Shown here: positions 1-9,035 of the stretch, piece by piece
Position numbering within the stretch: position 1 is the first letter of the stretch
How the letters are laid out: each line of letters starts with the position of its first letter
Assembly (NCBI RefSeq): GCF_018860425.1
Contig: NZ_JAHKPI010000014.1
Location: forward strand, 868,329 to 932,328
Source of the DNA: Marinobacter sp. F3R08
GTDB taxonomy: Bacteria > Pseudomonadota > Gammaproteobacteria > Pseudomonadales > Oleiphilaceae
DNA length: 64,000 bases
Direction of reading: 5' to 3'
The notes under the pieces: model-generated
The model's database searches: none
What the model saw: only the letters and a program-made list of their open reading frames with translations
What the model was told of the DNA's origin: nothing
Position numbers and translations under genes: made by a program

Positions 1-585
1 TATGAAACCGTTGAGCGTATGGCGGCGGAAGTTTTCATCCCGCTGACGGTTGGCGGAGGTGTGCGCACCGTGGATGACATACGCAAGCTGCTGAATGCCG
101 GTGCCGACAAGGTGTCGATCAATACGGCAGCTGTCTTCAATCCCGAGTTTGTTCAGGAAGCGTCAGAGCGTTTCGGTAGCCAGTGTATTGTGGTGGCCAT
201 TGATGCCAAGCGGGTCAGTGAGGAAGGTGCCGAGCCGCGCTGGGAAATTTTCACCCATGGTGGACGTAAGCCAACCGGGCTGGACGCCGTTGACTGGGCC
301 CGCAAGATGGTGGAGATGGGCGCTGGCGAGTTACTGCTGACCAGTATGGATCGCGACGGTACCAAGGTTGGCTTTGATCTGGGCCTGACCAGGGCGATCA
401 GTGACGCTGTTATTGTGCCGGTGATTGCCTCCGGGGGTGTCGGAGAACTGCAGCACCTGGCTGATGGCGTAACCGAGGGTGGGGCTGATGCCGTTCTGGC
501 GGCTTCTATTTTCCACTTTGGTCAGCACACCATTCCTGAGGCCAAGGCTTTTATGAAGAGCCAGGGTATAGAAGTCCGGGACTGA
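1..585 (+). CDS. hisF: Imidazole glycerol phosphate synthase subunit HisF (5' end missing)
   Basis: HisF is the cyclase half of the HisHF enzyme. It joins PRFAR with ammonia to give imidazole glycerol phosphate and AICAR in histidine synthesis. The frame is open from base 1, so the N-terminal beta strand and the first catalytic Asp lie outside the window. About 194 of roughly 257 residues are visible. They include the (beta/alpha)8-barrel signatures [17 protein letters not shown] (with the second catalytic Asp), MDRDGT and VIASGGVG, the last two being phosphate-binding loops. The apparent ATG at base 19 is internal. The gene converges on yibQ, with about 40 bases between the stops and no clear terminator. 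Confidence 0.97.
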   Translation, partial: YETVERMAAEVFIPLTVGGGVRTVDDIRKLLNAGADKVSINTAAVFNPEFVQEASERFGSQCIVVAIDAKRVSEEGAEPRWEIFTHGGRKPTGLDAVDWARKMVEMGAGELLLTSMDRDGTKVGFDLGLTRAISDAVIVPVIASGGVGELQHLADGVTEGGADAVLAASIFHFGQHTIPEAKAFMKSQGIEVRD

Positions 586-624
586 TCCACAGAGGAGTGG
601 AGGAAAACGCGCCTCTGCTCCGCT

Positions 625-1440
625 TTATTCCTTTCTTGCAAAAGCGGGTCTGATCGCCTGTTTTTCTCCCTCTGCAAACATTTCACGGTTACCGTTACGC
701 ACAGCCCAAAGGCCGCTGACGGTGGCAATGGCGATGCCTTGTCGATCCAGCTCAGGAAGGTGCTTTTCCAGGTAATCCACGGTGACGGTGTGGGGGTGGC
801 CAATGCCAATGGCACTGCCGTTCTGTCGGGCACGTTTGATCAGTAGCTTGAACTGCTGATCCACAAATTCCTCGGTTTGCTCGTGGTCGAGGAAGACGTC
901 ACGGGTCATGGTTGGTACCTGGTAGGCGGCAGCTACATCACCGGCAACAGACGATGCGATGGTGCGGCTGTCAATAAAATAAACCGGGTAGCGATACAGT
1001 TCTTTCATCACCCAATCCATGGGTTGAAGCTGCTGGGTCAGCAGGCTGCCCATGTGGTTGTTGACGCCCTGGACATGAGGAATGGACTGGAGTGCCCTGC
1101 GCAGTGTGCTGGTTATGCTCTGTTCGTCCATGTCCTGCGTCAGACCACCGGGCCCAAGGCCGTAGTTGTGGGTATTGGCCATGGGGGCGTGCAGCATGAT
1201 TTCCTTATGCCGGTCATGGGCCAGCCGGGCAAGCCGGTCTGTATGACGACGATAGGGCAGGAACGCCAGTGTCAGGGGGTGATCCAGGTTTACCAGGCGT
1301 TCCCCTTCAATCAGGTTGTGGCCCATGTCATCGATAATGATGGCAATGGTCGGTGGCAGAGCCTTCCTTGCTGGTTCTGCTGACACTGAGCCGGCCCCGC
1401 TCCACAAGGTCAGGGCCAGCACGAAACACGCTAATCTCAC
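625..1440 (-). CDS. yibQ: Divergent polysaccharide deacetylase family protein (YibQ/DUF610)
   Basis: A 271-residue secreted protein with a cleavable signal peptide (about residues 1-21, ending VSA) and a NodB-like fold of the YibQ family. Near residue 34 it has IAIIIDDMG, then a HAPM motif and a late GIGHPH motif, the Asp/His positions used for metal binding in carbohydrate deacetylases. In Escherichia coli yibQ also follows envC, so a periplasmic cell-wall role is likely, but no substrate is established. It starts with GTG, and its first bases overlap the ctpA stop (GTGA), so the two are translationally coupled at the end of the gpmI-envC-ctpA-yibQ operon. Confidence 0.88.
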   Translation of the reverse strand: MRLACFVLALTLWSGAGSVSAEPARKALPPTIAIIIDDMGHNLIEGERLVNLDHPLTLAFLPYRRHTDRLARLAHDRHKEIMLHAPMANTHNYGLGPGGLTQDMDEQSITSTLRRALQSIPHVQGVNNHMGSLLTQQLQPMDWVMKELYRYPVYFIDSRTIASSVAGDVAAAYQVPTMTRDVFLDHEQTEEFVDQQFKLLIKRARQNGSAIGIGHPHTVTVDYLEKHLPELDRQGIAIATVSGLWAVRNGNREMFAEGEKQAIRPAFARKE

Positions 1441-2843
1441 TGATCGCTTCCTTCGGCCTTGCTACCGTTGTTCGGGGTCAGAATGCGGATGCCTTTAAGC
1501 AGGTTCAGTGCCGAGCGCAGCTGGTAATCCCGATCTGCAAGAGAGCTGCGTTCACTTTCCGCATCTGCCTCACCATCTTCTTGCTGGCCTTCGTTCTGAC
1601 CCACAAGGTGGCCGCTGAGATCCGCTTCGGTGAAGAAGGGTTTGCTGTCGATCTCTTTCAGTTCTGCCGGTCGCACTTCTATATCCGGCTTGATGCCCGT
1701 GGCCTGAATGGAACGGCCATCAGGCGTGTAGTAGCGCGCAGTGGTCATTTTGATGGCATGGGTCTCATCCAGGGGGATGACCGTTTGAACGCTGCCTTTG
1801 CCAAACGATTGAGTGCCCATGACGACAGCCCGCTCGTGATCCTGGAGCGCGCCCGCGAGAATCTCGGAGGCGGAGGCGGAGCCACCGTTAATCAGAACCA
1901 CAATGGGGGTGCCCTCCATGATGTCGCCAGCGCCTGCGCTGAATCGCAGGCGTGAACTCTGGATTCGACCTTCAGTGTAGACTATCAACCCATTATCCAG
2001 CACCGCATCAGCAGTCTCGACGGCAGCCTGGAGAACCCCGCCCGGGTTGTTGCGAAGATCGATGACCAGTCCGTCCAGATCCCGGCCAAGCTCGTCCTCC
2101 AGCCCGCTGAGGGCGTTTTTGAACTGTGCGCCCGTGTCTGCCTGAAACTGGGTAATGCGTACATAGCCGTAGCCATTTTCCAGCATCCGGGATTTCACAC
2201 TGGTGACTTTGATAATGTCGCGCCTGACATCGATTTCAATGGGGCCGGTCTCGCCTTCGCGCATGATGGTCAGCGTCAGCACAGAATCAGGCTTACCCCG
2301 CATCAACTGGACGGCCTCTTCCAGGCTCATGCCTTTCACCGGCTTTTCATCAAGCTTGATGATCAGGTCTCCGGCCTGGACGCCAGCTTTCTGGGCCGGC
2401 GTATCGTCGATAGGGGCGATCACTTTTACAAAGCCGTTTTCCATGCCGACTTCAATACCCAGTCCGCCAAATTCGCCGGAAGTGCTTTCTTCCAGTTCCT
2501 CGTAATCTTTGGGAGCCAGATAGGTCGAATGGGGATCAAGGTCCGACAGCATGCCTTTGATAGCGCTCTCGAGGAGTTCGCGATCGCTTACTTCCTCTAC
2601 ATAGGCGTCCTTGATCCGGCTGAAGACCTCTGTAAATTTACGGAGGTCCTCCAGTGGGAGCTGTTTCTCGGGATCGGGCAGGCTGATTTCAACCCGTTCG
2701 CCGTTCTGAACGCTTTCCAGAAGCTGTTCGGTGGTGGTGTCTTTGTCTTGTGCCCAGGTCAATCCGGAAGCAGTGGCGAAACAGGTCGCGAGCGCAATGC
2801 TGCGTAATGGAAAGGCATGGAGAGTAATTCGGACCCGTTTCAT
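1437..2843 (-). CDS. ctpA: Carboxy-terminal processing protease, S41 family (CtpA)
   Basis: A periplasmic serine protease of 468 residues. It has a signal peptide at about 1-31, a PDZ domain near 125-205 (GGLGIEVG, QAGDLIIKLDE) and the S41 core. The Ser-Lys catalytic pair is visible: Ser in GGSASASEI near residue 322 and Lys in SFGKGSV near 349. The family trims or degrades periplasmic proteins, often cell-wall hydrolases and their adaptors. Its place after envC, the activator of amidases, fits control of peptidoglycan cleavage. The C-terminal 80 residues are acidic and low in complexity. Confidence 0.93.
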   Translation of the reverse strand: MKRVRITLHAFPLRSIALATCFATASGLTWAQDKDTTTEQLLESVQNGERVEISLPDPEKQLPLEDLRKFTEVFSRIKDAYVEEVSDRELLESAIKGMLSDLDPHSTYLAPKDYEELEESTSGEFGGLGIEVGMENGFVKVIAPIDDTPAQKAGVQAGDLIIKLDEKPVKGMSLEEAVQLMRGKPDSVLTLTIMREGETGPIEIDVRRDIIKVTSVKSRMLENGYGYVRITQFQADTGAQFKNALSGLEDELGRDLDGLVIDLRNNPGGVLQAAVETADAVLDNGLIVYTEGRIQSSRLRFSAGAGDIMEGTPIVVLINGGSASASEILAGALQDHERAVVMGTQSFGKGSVQTVIPLDETHAIKMTTARYYTPDGRSIQATGIKPDIEVRPAELKEIDSKPFFTEADLSGHLVGQNEGQQEDGEADAESERSSLADRDYQLRSALNLLKGIRILTPNNGSKAEGSDQ

Positions 2844-2940
2844 TCACATATCCTGTTTTGATTCCGATAGTTGGACTGGATTCCCTGACTTACGACAGTA
2901 TGGCGTTACCCGCGGCGTTTGTCAGCCCTCCAGGAACCTC

Positions 2941-4074
2941 TCAATTCGCGAGCCAGCGCCCGGGATTGTCGGGCTTGCCCTTGTGCCGGATTTCAAAGTA
3001 CAAAGCCGGAGAGTCCGTGCCGCCAGTGCGGCCTGCCTGGGCTATGGACTCGCCGGCAGCCACCCAGTCTCCCGGGCTGGTGAACAGGCTGCTGCTGTGC
3101 CCGTACAGTGTCATGTAGCCATCGCCGTGATCAATGATGGTGATCAGGCCAAAGCCCCGGAGCCAGTTGGCGAAGACGACCCGACCATAATGAATGGCGC
3201 GGATTTCAGCCTGCTCTCCGGTGCTTATGAGCAGACCGTTGCGGCGCAGTTTGCCGTCGGCGTATTGATCGCCATAACGGCTGATTACCTTACCCTGGAC
3301 CGGCCAGGGGAGCTTGTTGCGCAAAGAGGCGAAAGGCTGGGATTCGTTGGGTGAGGGGATGTTGTTGATTGCCTGCTGCACTTCCTCCAGCAGAGTTTCC
3401 AGTCGTTTGCGATCCGACTCCAGTTCGTCCCGTTCACCTCGGCGGTTCCGGATATCGGTATCGAGGGCGGCCAATGTCTGTTGGCGCTCGTCTTTCGAGG
3501 CTGTCAGTTCCTGCTGGCGTTTTGCGGCATCTTCTTCGGTTCTGGCCAGTTCAACCCGGGTCGACTGGACCTGGGCTTGAGTCTTTCTGAGCTCCCGCAG
3601 GCTTTGTCGGAATGCTTCGAGGCGATCGACGGTGTCTTTGCTGAGGTATTCGTAATAGGTCATGGTCCGGGCAATCCTGTCCGGATCAATTTCATTGAGG
3701 AGTACCTTTACCGCCGGTGTATCCCCTTCCATCCAGGCAGCGCGGATCTGTTTTCTGAGGCTGTCTCGCTGACGGTCCAGCGTGCGGGTGAGCTCTTGCG
3801 CCTCGGTCTTCAGCGCCTCGAGTTTTTGCTGTTGTTGCTCTGCCTGTTGACGCAGAGAGCGGCGTTCCCGCGTCAGGCGGCTGATTTTCTTTTCGGTAGC
3901 AGTAAGCTGCCGCTCCACGGCGGAGCGGTCTTCTTCTGCATCCTCCAGCCAATCGTCGATGTCCTCAATACGTTTCTTGAGTTCCTCGACCTGTGCCGGG
4001 GTGACATCCTGCTGAGCGGCTGCTGACGCTGCACCCAGGAATATGGAGAGCGCCAGAATTGCGGAAAGTCGCAA
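2941..4074 (-). CDS. envC: Murein hydrolase activator EnvC, LytM domain degenerate
   Basis: A 377-residue periplasmic protein with a signal peptide (about 1-20, ending SAAA), a long coiled coil at about 24-250 rich in E/R/Q heptads, and a C-terminal LytM (M23) domain. EnvC recruits and activates AmiA/AmiB at the division septum rather than cutting peptidoglycan itself. The sequence agrees: the metal-binding His and Asp of active M23 enzymes are absent (NGLLIST where HxxxD is expected) and the HxH near the end reads LYFEIR. About 20 bases separate it from gpmI, so it is the second gene of the leftward operon. Confidence 0.93.
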   Translation of the reverse strand: MRLSAILALSIFLGAASAAAQQDVTPAQVEELKKRIEDIDDWLEDAEEDRSAVERQLTATEKKISRLTRERRSLRQQAEQQQQKLEALKTEAQELTRTLDRQRDSLRKQIRAAWMEGDTPAVKVLLNEIDPDRIARTMTYYEYLSKDTVDRLEAFRQSLRELRKTQAQVQSTRVELARTEEDAAKRQQELTASKDERQQTLAALDTDIRNRRGERDELESDRKRLETLLEEVQQAINNIPSPNESQPFASLRNKLPWPVQGKVISRYGDQYADGKLRRNGLLISTGEQAEIRAIHYGRVVFANWLRGFGLITIIDHGDGYMTLYGHSSSLFTSPGDWVAAGESIAQAGRTGGTDSPALYFEIRHKGKPDNPGRWLAN

Positions 4075-4094
4075 AGGTTGGTTCCGATCCCCGA

Positions 4095-5645
4095 TCAGCT
4101 GATCTTAACCAGGCTATGCCCGGTCATTTCCGCTGGTTGCTCCAGCCCCATCAGGGAAAGCAATGAGGGGGCGACGTCGCTCAGGCTGCCATCGTTTTTC
4201 AGGCTAACCTCGCGGTGACCGGTATAGACCAGTGGCACCGGACCGATCGTATGGGCGGTGTGAACCTGCCCCGAGTTGGGGTCGGTCATCTGTTCGCAGT
4301 TGCCGTGGTCGGCTGTAATCAGTGCCTCGCCGCCGACCTCATCGAGGGCTTCAACAACACGTCTCACGCAGGTGTCCAGGCATTCAGCTGCCTTGATGGC
4401 GGCATCGAGCTTCCCGGTATGACCCACCATATCTCCGTTCGCATAATTGCAGACAACCAGATCGTACTTGCCACTCTTGATGGCTTCTACGAGCTTGTCA
4501 GTTACTTCGGGCGCGCTCATCTCCGGTTGCAAATCGTAGGTAGCCACCTTGGGTGAGGGCACCAGGATACGGTCTTCGCCCTCAAACGGCGTTTCCAGTC
4601 CGCCGTTGAAGAAGAACGTAACGTGGGCGTATTTTTCGGTTTCGGCAATGCGCAGCTGGGTCTTGCCCTGCTTGGCCATGTACTCGCCGAGTCCGTTGGA
4701 AAGCTGTTCCGGCGGGTAGGCGCAGGAGGTCTTGATGTCGGCTGCGTACTCGGTCAGCATCACGAAGTCGGCCAGTTCCGGGTGTTTCTTGCGCTCGAAG
4801 CCCTCAAAATCCTGATCGACAAACGTGCGAGTCATTTCTCGGGCCCTGTCGGCCCGGAAATTCATGAACAGAACCGTATCGCCATCATTGATAGTACCTT
4901 CCGGTTCGCCTGGGGCGTGGATCCGGGTGGGTGTTACGAACTCGTCGTTTTCACCGCGTTCGTAGGCCTGTTCCAGACCGGATACCGGATCTGGTGCAAT
5001 GAATTCTGAGGTGCCCTGGGTCATCAGGTTGTAGGCAGTTTCGACCCGGTCCCAGCGGTTATCCCGATCCATTGCGTAATAGCGTCCTACGATGGATGCA
5101 ACGCGTCCTACGCCAAGACTCTTGAGTCTGGCTGCGGCTTTCTCCAGTGAAGGTTTTGCGCTGCGGGGAGGCATGTCACGGCCATCAAGGAAGGCATGTA
5201 CGTACACTTCCTTCGCCCCACGGGAAGCCGCCAGTTCAGCGGCGGCAATGATGTGCTCTTCATGGCTGTGCACGCCACCAGGCGACAGCAGGCCCATTAA
5301 GTGAACCGCGCGTCCGCTCTGAACAGCCTTATCGATTGCAGAACACAGCACCTCATTTTTCTGAAAAGTACCTTCTTCAAGGTCCTTGTCGATCCGGGTG
5401 AGGCTCTGATAGACCACGCGTCCTGCGCCCAGGTTCATATGGCCAACTTCGGAGTTGCCCATTTGCCCCTGCGGCAACCCAACGAACATGCCTGAGGTAT
5501 TGATCAGGGTCCTGGGCTGGCTCTGCCAGAGTTTGTCCCAGAATGGGGTGTTGGCGTTACTGATGGCGTTGTCTTCGGCCGGGTCGCGGTGGCCCCAGCC
5601 GTCCAGGATAATAAGTGCAGTCGGCTTGCGCATTGCGGTCATCAT
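4095..5645 (-). CDS. gpmI: 2,3-bisphosphoglycerate-independent phosphoglycerate mutase
   Basis: This cytosolic Mn-dependent enzyme interconverts 3- and 2-phosphoglycerate in glycolysis and gluconeogenesis. Its 516 residues match the family. The phosphatase half carries ALIILDGWG near the start and the phospho-Ser loop MGNSEVGH near residue 66, and a late ADHGNCEQM supplies metal ligands. Three possible starts (residues 1, 2 and 5) are close together; the first has a GGA five bases upstream. It is the first gene of the envelope operon gpmI-envC-ctpA-yibQ and is divergent from yibN. A perfect 16-base palindrome lies just upstream. Confidence 0.96.
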   Translation of the reverse strand: MMTAMRKPTALIILDGWGHRDPAEDNAISNANTPFWDKLWQSQPRTLINTSGMFVGLPQGQMGNSEVGHMNLGAGRVVYQSLTRIDKDLEEGTFQKNEVLCSAIDKAVQSGRAVHLMGLLSPGGVHSHEEHIIAAAELAASRGAKEVYVHAFLDGRDMPPRSAKPSLEKAAARLKSLGVGRVASIVGRYYAMDRDNRWDRVETAYNLMTQGTSEFIAPDPVSGLEQAYERGENDEFVTPTRIHAPGEPEGTINDGDTVLFMNFRADRAREMTRTFVDQDFEGFERKKHPELADFVMLTEYAADIKTSCAYPPEQLSNGLGEYMAKQGKTQLRIAETEKYAHVTFFFNGGLETPFEGEDRILVPSPKVATYDLQPEMSAPEVTDKLVEAIKSGKYDLVVCNYANGDMVGHTGKLDAAIKAAECLDTCVRRVVEALDEVGGEALITADHGNCEQMTDPNSGQVHTAHTIGPVPLVYTGHREVSLKNDGSLSDVAPSLLSLMGLEQPAEMTGHSLVKIS

Positions 5646-5664
5646 TAGTTCCGGAAGTAAAATA

Positions 5665-5680
5665 TTAGTAAATTTACTAA
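5665..5680. promoter_or_regulatory. 16-bp perfect palindrome upstream of gpmI
   Basis: TTAGTAAATTTACTAA is perfectly self-complementary and sits 20 bases upstream of the gpmI start, in the AT-rich part of the gpmI/yibN divergent region. Its position fits an operator over the gpmI promoter. I do not recognise the regulator. Confidence 0.45.
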
Positions 5681-5731
5681 AACGAGAGTCGAGTCTAGCT
5701 ATTTTCGCATTTACTGACCAGTTTAGTCACC

Positions 5732-5760
5732 TTCTGTCAGGGGGGCAGGCTGTGTATAAT
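5732..5760 (+). promoter_or_regulatory. Probable sigma-70 promoter of yibN
   Basis: A perfect -10 TATAAT at 5755-5760 is preceded by TGTG (extended -10). A weak -35, TTCTGT, lies 17 bases upstream at 5732-5737. The yibN start follows about 30 bases downstream with AGGG as ribosome site. Confidence 0.6.
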
Positions 5761-5789
5761 CCCGCCAAACTCATTGTCAGGGTAAATTC

Positions 5790-6206
5790 ATGGACCGGTT
5801 GTTTGAATTTGTCGTTAACCACTACATTCTTGTGTCGCTGTTTGTGGCATTCCTGGTCGCTATCCTTATTCTGGAATCCCGTCGTGGCGGTGCCAAAATC
5901 TCGGCCCAGGGCGCAGTCAATCTGATTAACAAAGACGAAGCCGTTGTAGTAGATATCCGCGACCGGAAGGAGTTTGGCGAGGGTCGCATTACAGGCTCCG
6001 TCAACATCCCCCTGAACAGCCTGAAGAGCCGGGTGGGCGAGCTGAACAAGTTTAAGGACAAGCAGATTATTGTTGCCGACAAGATGGGACAGCATTCAGC
6101 CATGGCGGTTAAACAGCTGAATGCGGAAGGCTTTACCGATGTCGTCCGACTGAACGGTGGCGTTGCTGACTGGAAGGCCAGCAATCTTCCGCTGGTGAAG
6201 AAATAA
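5790..6206 (+). CDS. yibN: YibN-like membrane-anchored rhodanese-fold protein without catalytic Cys
   Basis: A 138-residue protein with one N-terminal membrane span (about 10-30) and a cytoplasmic rhodanese domain (about 40-135): VVVDIRDRKEF, ITGSVNIPL and the closing GGVADW. Where active rhodaneses have the sulfur-carrying Cys, this one reads VADKMGQHS, so it cannot form a persulfide at that site. As I recall it, E. coli YibN also lacks the Cys there. In E. coli the order is gpmI, yibN, grxC, secB; here yibN precedes secB and is divergent from gpmI. A link to membrane protein biogenesis is suggested by the context only. Confidence 0.88.
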   Translation: MDRLFEFVVNHYILVSLFVAFLVAILILESRRGGAKISAQGAVNLINKDEAVVVDIRDRKEFGEGRITGSVNIPLNSLKSRVGELNKFKDKQIIVADKMGQHSAMAVKQLNAEGFTDVVRLNGGVADWKASNLPLVKK

Positions 6207-6339
6207 GGCGACCCTTGATCTGAAGATCATTCTGCCGCACTGTTTCACATAAGCTGGCCGAGTGCCAAAGTAGAATGTTCCGGCACTCCACTTCATAACA
6301 ACGGGCTCAGGCCCATGATCGAGAACGAAAGGACTGAAA

Positions 6340-6846
6340 ATGGCTGAGAATCAGCAAGCTGCAGCAGGCAGTGACAACCAGAACCAACCCCAGTTTGCCC
6401 TTCAGCGCATCTATGTGAAGGATCTGTCTTTTGAATCGCCAAACTCTCCTGCGGTGTTTCAGGAGCAGTGGAAGCCGCAGGTTAATCTGGATCTGAATAC
6501 GTCCCACAACAAAGTCAGCGATAACCAGTATGAAGTTGTGCTGTCTCTGACCATTACCGCGAAAGTTGGCGAGAAAGTAGCTTACATCGTCGAAATTCAG
6601 CAGGGCGGTGTATTCCTGGTTCAGGGTATTGATGGCCAGCAGCTGGGCCAGATGCTCGGTGCTTACTGCCCGACTATCCTGTTCCCGTATGCCCGCGAAG
6701 CGATCGACGGGATCGTAAATAAAGGCAGCTTCCCGGCCCTGATGCTGGCGCCGGTGAACTTCGATGCCATTTATGCCCAAGCGCTCAAGCGCAAGCAGGA
6801 AGAGGCGGCTGGCGAGGCAAGCGAAGAGCAGCCACAGACGCACTGA
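6340..6846 (+). CDS. secB: Protein-export chaperone SecB
   Basis: SecB is a tetrameric cytosolic chaperone that keeps preproteins unfolded and hands them to SecA. The 168 residues match the family along their length: FALQRIYVKDLSFESPN near 18, LSLTITAK in the core strand, and the C-terminal LMLAPVNFDAIYAQ followed by a charged tail that usually contacts SecA. AAAGGA upstream serves as ribosome site. It is followed directly by a strong intrinsic terminator that separates it from the haem operon. Confidence 0.96.
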   Translation: MAENQQAAAGSDNQNQPQFALQRIYVKDLSFESPNSPAVFQEQWKPQVNLDLNTSHNKVSDNQYEVVLSLTITAKVGEKVAYIVEIQQGGVFLVQGIDGQQLGQMLGAYCPTILFPYAREAIDGIVNKGSFPALMLAPVNFDAIYAQALKRKQEEAAGEASEEQPQTH

Positions 6847-6872
6847 TCGGAAATACCCTATTCCGTGATAAC

Positions 6873-6897
6873 AAAACCGGCTTCGGCCGGTTTTTTT
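6873..6897 (+). terminator. Rho-independent terminator of secB
   Basis: AAAACCGGC and GCCGGTTTT form a 9-bp stem closed by a C(TTCG)G tetraloop and run into a seven-T tract. It lies 27 bases after the secB stop. Confidence 0.92.
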
Positions 6898-6944
6898 GTG
6901 CCTGCATAAAAATTCGGGCAGACGTATTGATATAAACCTAAAAT

Positions 6945-6963
6945 CAAACGATAATCGTTCGCA
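6945..6963 (+). promoter_or_regulatory. Putative Fur box before the haem uptake operon
   Basis: The stretch centred on GATAATC matches the 19-base Fur consensus at about 12 of 19 positions, best in the middle and weaker on the flanks. It lies about 28 bases upstream of the TonB receptor start. Fur repression of haem uptake operons is established in many proteobacteria; that this is the operator is inferred. Confidence 0.55.
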
Positions 6964-6990
6964 TTACAAAATGGATCGTTTGGTGGGTTT

Positions 6991-9000
6991 ATGTATTCCC
7001 GAAAATCACACGTATCGTTGTGCTGTGGATCTGTGATCGTTCTGGTTTCCTCGGCGGCGCTCGCTGACAGCGGAACCGCAGGTTACCTGGATGAGCTGGT
7101 TGTCACCGGAACCCGCACCGAGCGTCAGTTGCTGGACACTCCGGTCCGAACCGAAGTGGTTACCGCCGACGAGCTCGAAAAAACCCATGCTCGCAGTCTG
7201 AAGGAGGCTCTGGAAAATGTACCGGGGCTGCAACTCCGGGAAATCCATGGCAAGCCCGGTCATGAGGTCTGGCTCCAGGGAATTGAATCTGACCGGGTGC
7301 TGGTCCTGATCGACGGTATGCCGATGACTGCCACCACTGGTTCGACAGTGGATGTCAGCCAGTTGAGCGTGCTGGATATCGAGCGGGTGGAAGTGGTCAA
7401 GGGAGCGGTCTCTACCCAGTACGGCAGCTCCGGCATTGGCGGGGTGGTCAACGTCATTACCCGTCAGCCGGCTTCGGGGCTCTCCGGCCAGTTCACCTCC
7501 GATGTCGGCAGCTATGGTGACCAGAACCCCTCTGGCGATGAGGCCGATCCCGCGCGATACAACGCGCGAGCCACCATCCAGGGAGGGAGTGAAAAGCTGG
7601 CACTGCGGTTGTCCGCTTCACATCAGCACTCAGATGGCATTGATCCGGAGCCGGAGACCTGGGCCCGGCCGGCTGACGAATATGATCGCACGGATCTCAG
7701 TTTCCGCAGCGACTGGTCTCCTGACGATAATCATCGGATAAGCGCCGCGATCGCCCGCTTTGAGGAAGCGTCTGGCTCACGGTTTACTGAAAGTAATCCG
7801 CCTTTTGTGATCAATCAGGGTAAAGATGAAACGGTTACCCGTACCCGCTACTTCCTGTCGGGCGATCATGGCCGTCATTCTGATCTGCGTGCCGGCTGGT
7901 CGGCCGTTCATGAGGTGTTGAATGACGATACGCTGAAATACACGAGCAATGGGGTCTTTGACGACCGCCGTGCGGAATCCACCCTTTCCAGGCTCTCTGC
8001 CCATCTGGGCTCGCCGGCAGGGCTTAGCCACCATTTGCAGGGTGGAGTCGATTTCAACCGGGAAACGCTTGAGCAAACCAAGGACGGCGCTTCCGAGCTG
8101 GGCTCTGAAGCCCGCCGACAGCGTGAAAGTCAGGAAATGTGGGTACAGGACACCTGGATGCCCACCAGGAAACTGGAATTGGTGCCAGGAGTCCGGTTCC
8201 AGAGTGACTCTGATTTCGGGTTCTATACGGCACCGAAGATCAATGGGCGCTACGACCTGATTCAGACCGACACCCTGGCCGCCTTCGTCCGTGGAGGTAT
8301 AGGCGCAGGATACCGCGTGCCAAACCTCAAGGAACGGCACTTTACCTTTGATCATAGCGAGCTTGGTTACGTCGTGCAGGGGACTCCGGATCTGGAGCCG
8401 GAGGAATCCGTCAGCTACCAGTTTGGTGGAGGATTGTCCTGGAACCGGTCTGTCTGGTTGGAAGCTAACGCTTTCTATAACGATATAAAGCAGCTGATTC
8501 AGACCTCACCTGATGCTGAGGCCACCCAGGCGCGAAACGACGGTGTTCAGGTCTATGCCTACGAAAATCTCGCCGAGGCTCGAACCTGGGGGCTTGAGAC
8601 CACCGCGGGTTGGGAGCCTTCGGAGCATTGGCGGCTCACCGCCGGCTACACCCACACCCGAACCGAGAATGTCGAAACCGGCTATGAGCTCAATCGCCGC
8701 CCAAGGCATCAGGCACGTCTTGGGCTGGATGGTCCGCTGTGGCTGGCAGGCTTGTCCTGGAACGTGCGACTTCGCTACCAAAGTGACGAGTTTGTGGATT
8801 CGGAAGTCGGATCCCGGTCCCCCGGGTATGCCACGGCTGATCTGACCATGAATTACCAATTCTCTGATCAACTTCGGTTGTTCGCTGGTGCTGAAAACCT
8901 CACCAATGAACAGCGTGATTTTTCCAATGCCAGTGAAGATTTCAGACCGGTTGCCGGGCGTTTCCTTTACGCAGGGCTGACGGTTTCCTTTGGCGAATAA
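6991..9000 (+). CDS. TonB-dependent outer membrane receptor, probably for haem
   Basis: A 669-residue protein with a signal peptide (cut after about residue 25), a TonB box/plug start (LDELVVTGTRTER), a plug domain to about 160 (GSSGIGGVVNVITRQP) and a 22-strand barrel ending in the aromatic-rich FLYAGLTVSFGE. The region YRVPNLKERHF ... GTPDLEPE corresponds to the FRAP-His-NPNL segment of haem receptors, with His residues between the two boxes. It is the first gene of an operon with HmuY-like, hmuS and hmuTUV, which makes haem the probable ligand. A siderophore receptor is the main alternative, but the downstream genes argue against it. Confidence 0.93.
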   Translation: MYSRKSHVSLCCGSVIVLVSSAALADSGTAGYLDELVVTGTRTERQLLDTPVRTEVVTADELEKTHARSLKEALENVPGLQLREIHGKPGHEVWLQGIESDRVLVLIDGMPMTATTGSTVDVSQLSVLDIERVEVVKGAVSTQYGSSGIGGVVNVITRQPASGLSGQFTSDVGSYGDQNPSGDEADPARYNARATIQGGSEKLALRLSASHQHSDGIDPEPETWARPADEYDRTDLSFRSDWSPDDNHRISAAIARFEEASGSRFTESNPPFVINQGKDETVTRTRYFLSGDHGRHSDLRAGWSAVHEVLNDDTLKYTSNGVFDDRRAESTLSRLSAHLGSPAGLSHHLQGGVDFNRETLEQTKDGASELGSEARRQRESQEMWVQDTWMPTRKLELVPGVRFQSDSDFGFYTAPKINGRYDLIQTDTLAAFVRGGIGAGYRVPNLKERHFTFDHSELGYVVQGTPDLEPEESVSYQFGGGLSWNRSVWLEANAFYNDIKQLIQTSPDAEATQARNDGVQVYAYENLAEARTWGLETTAGWEPSEHWRLTAGYTHTRTENVETGYELNRRPRHQARLGLDGPLWLAGLSWNVRLRYQSDEFVDSEVGSRSPGYATADLTMNYQFSDQLRLFAGAENLTNEQRDFSNASEDFRPVAGRFLYAGLTVSFGE

Positions 9001-9035
9001 CGCCTGATTTCAAAAAAAACGGGAAGGAGATATCC

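Noticed and set aside
877..1383. Long plus-strand frame opposite yibQ
   Set aside because: It is the shadow of the yibQ gene; the minus-strand product has a signal peptide and family motifs.
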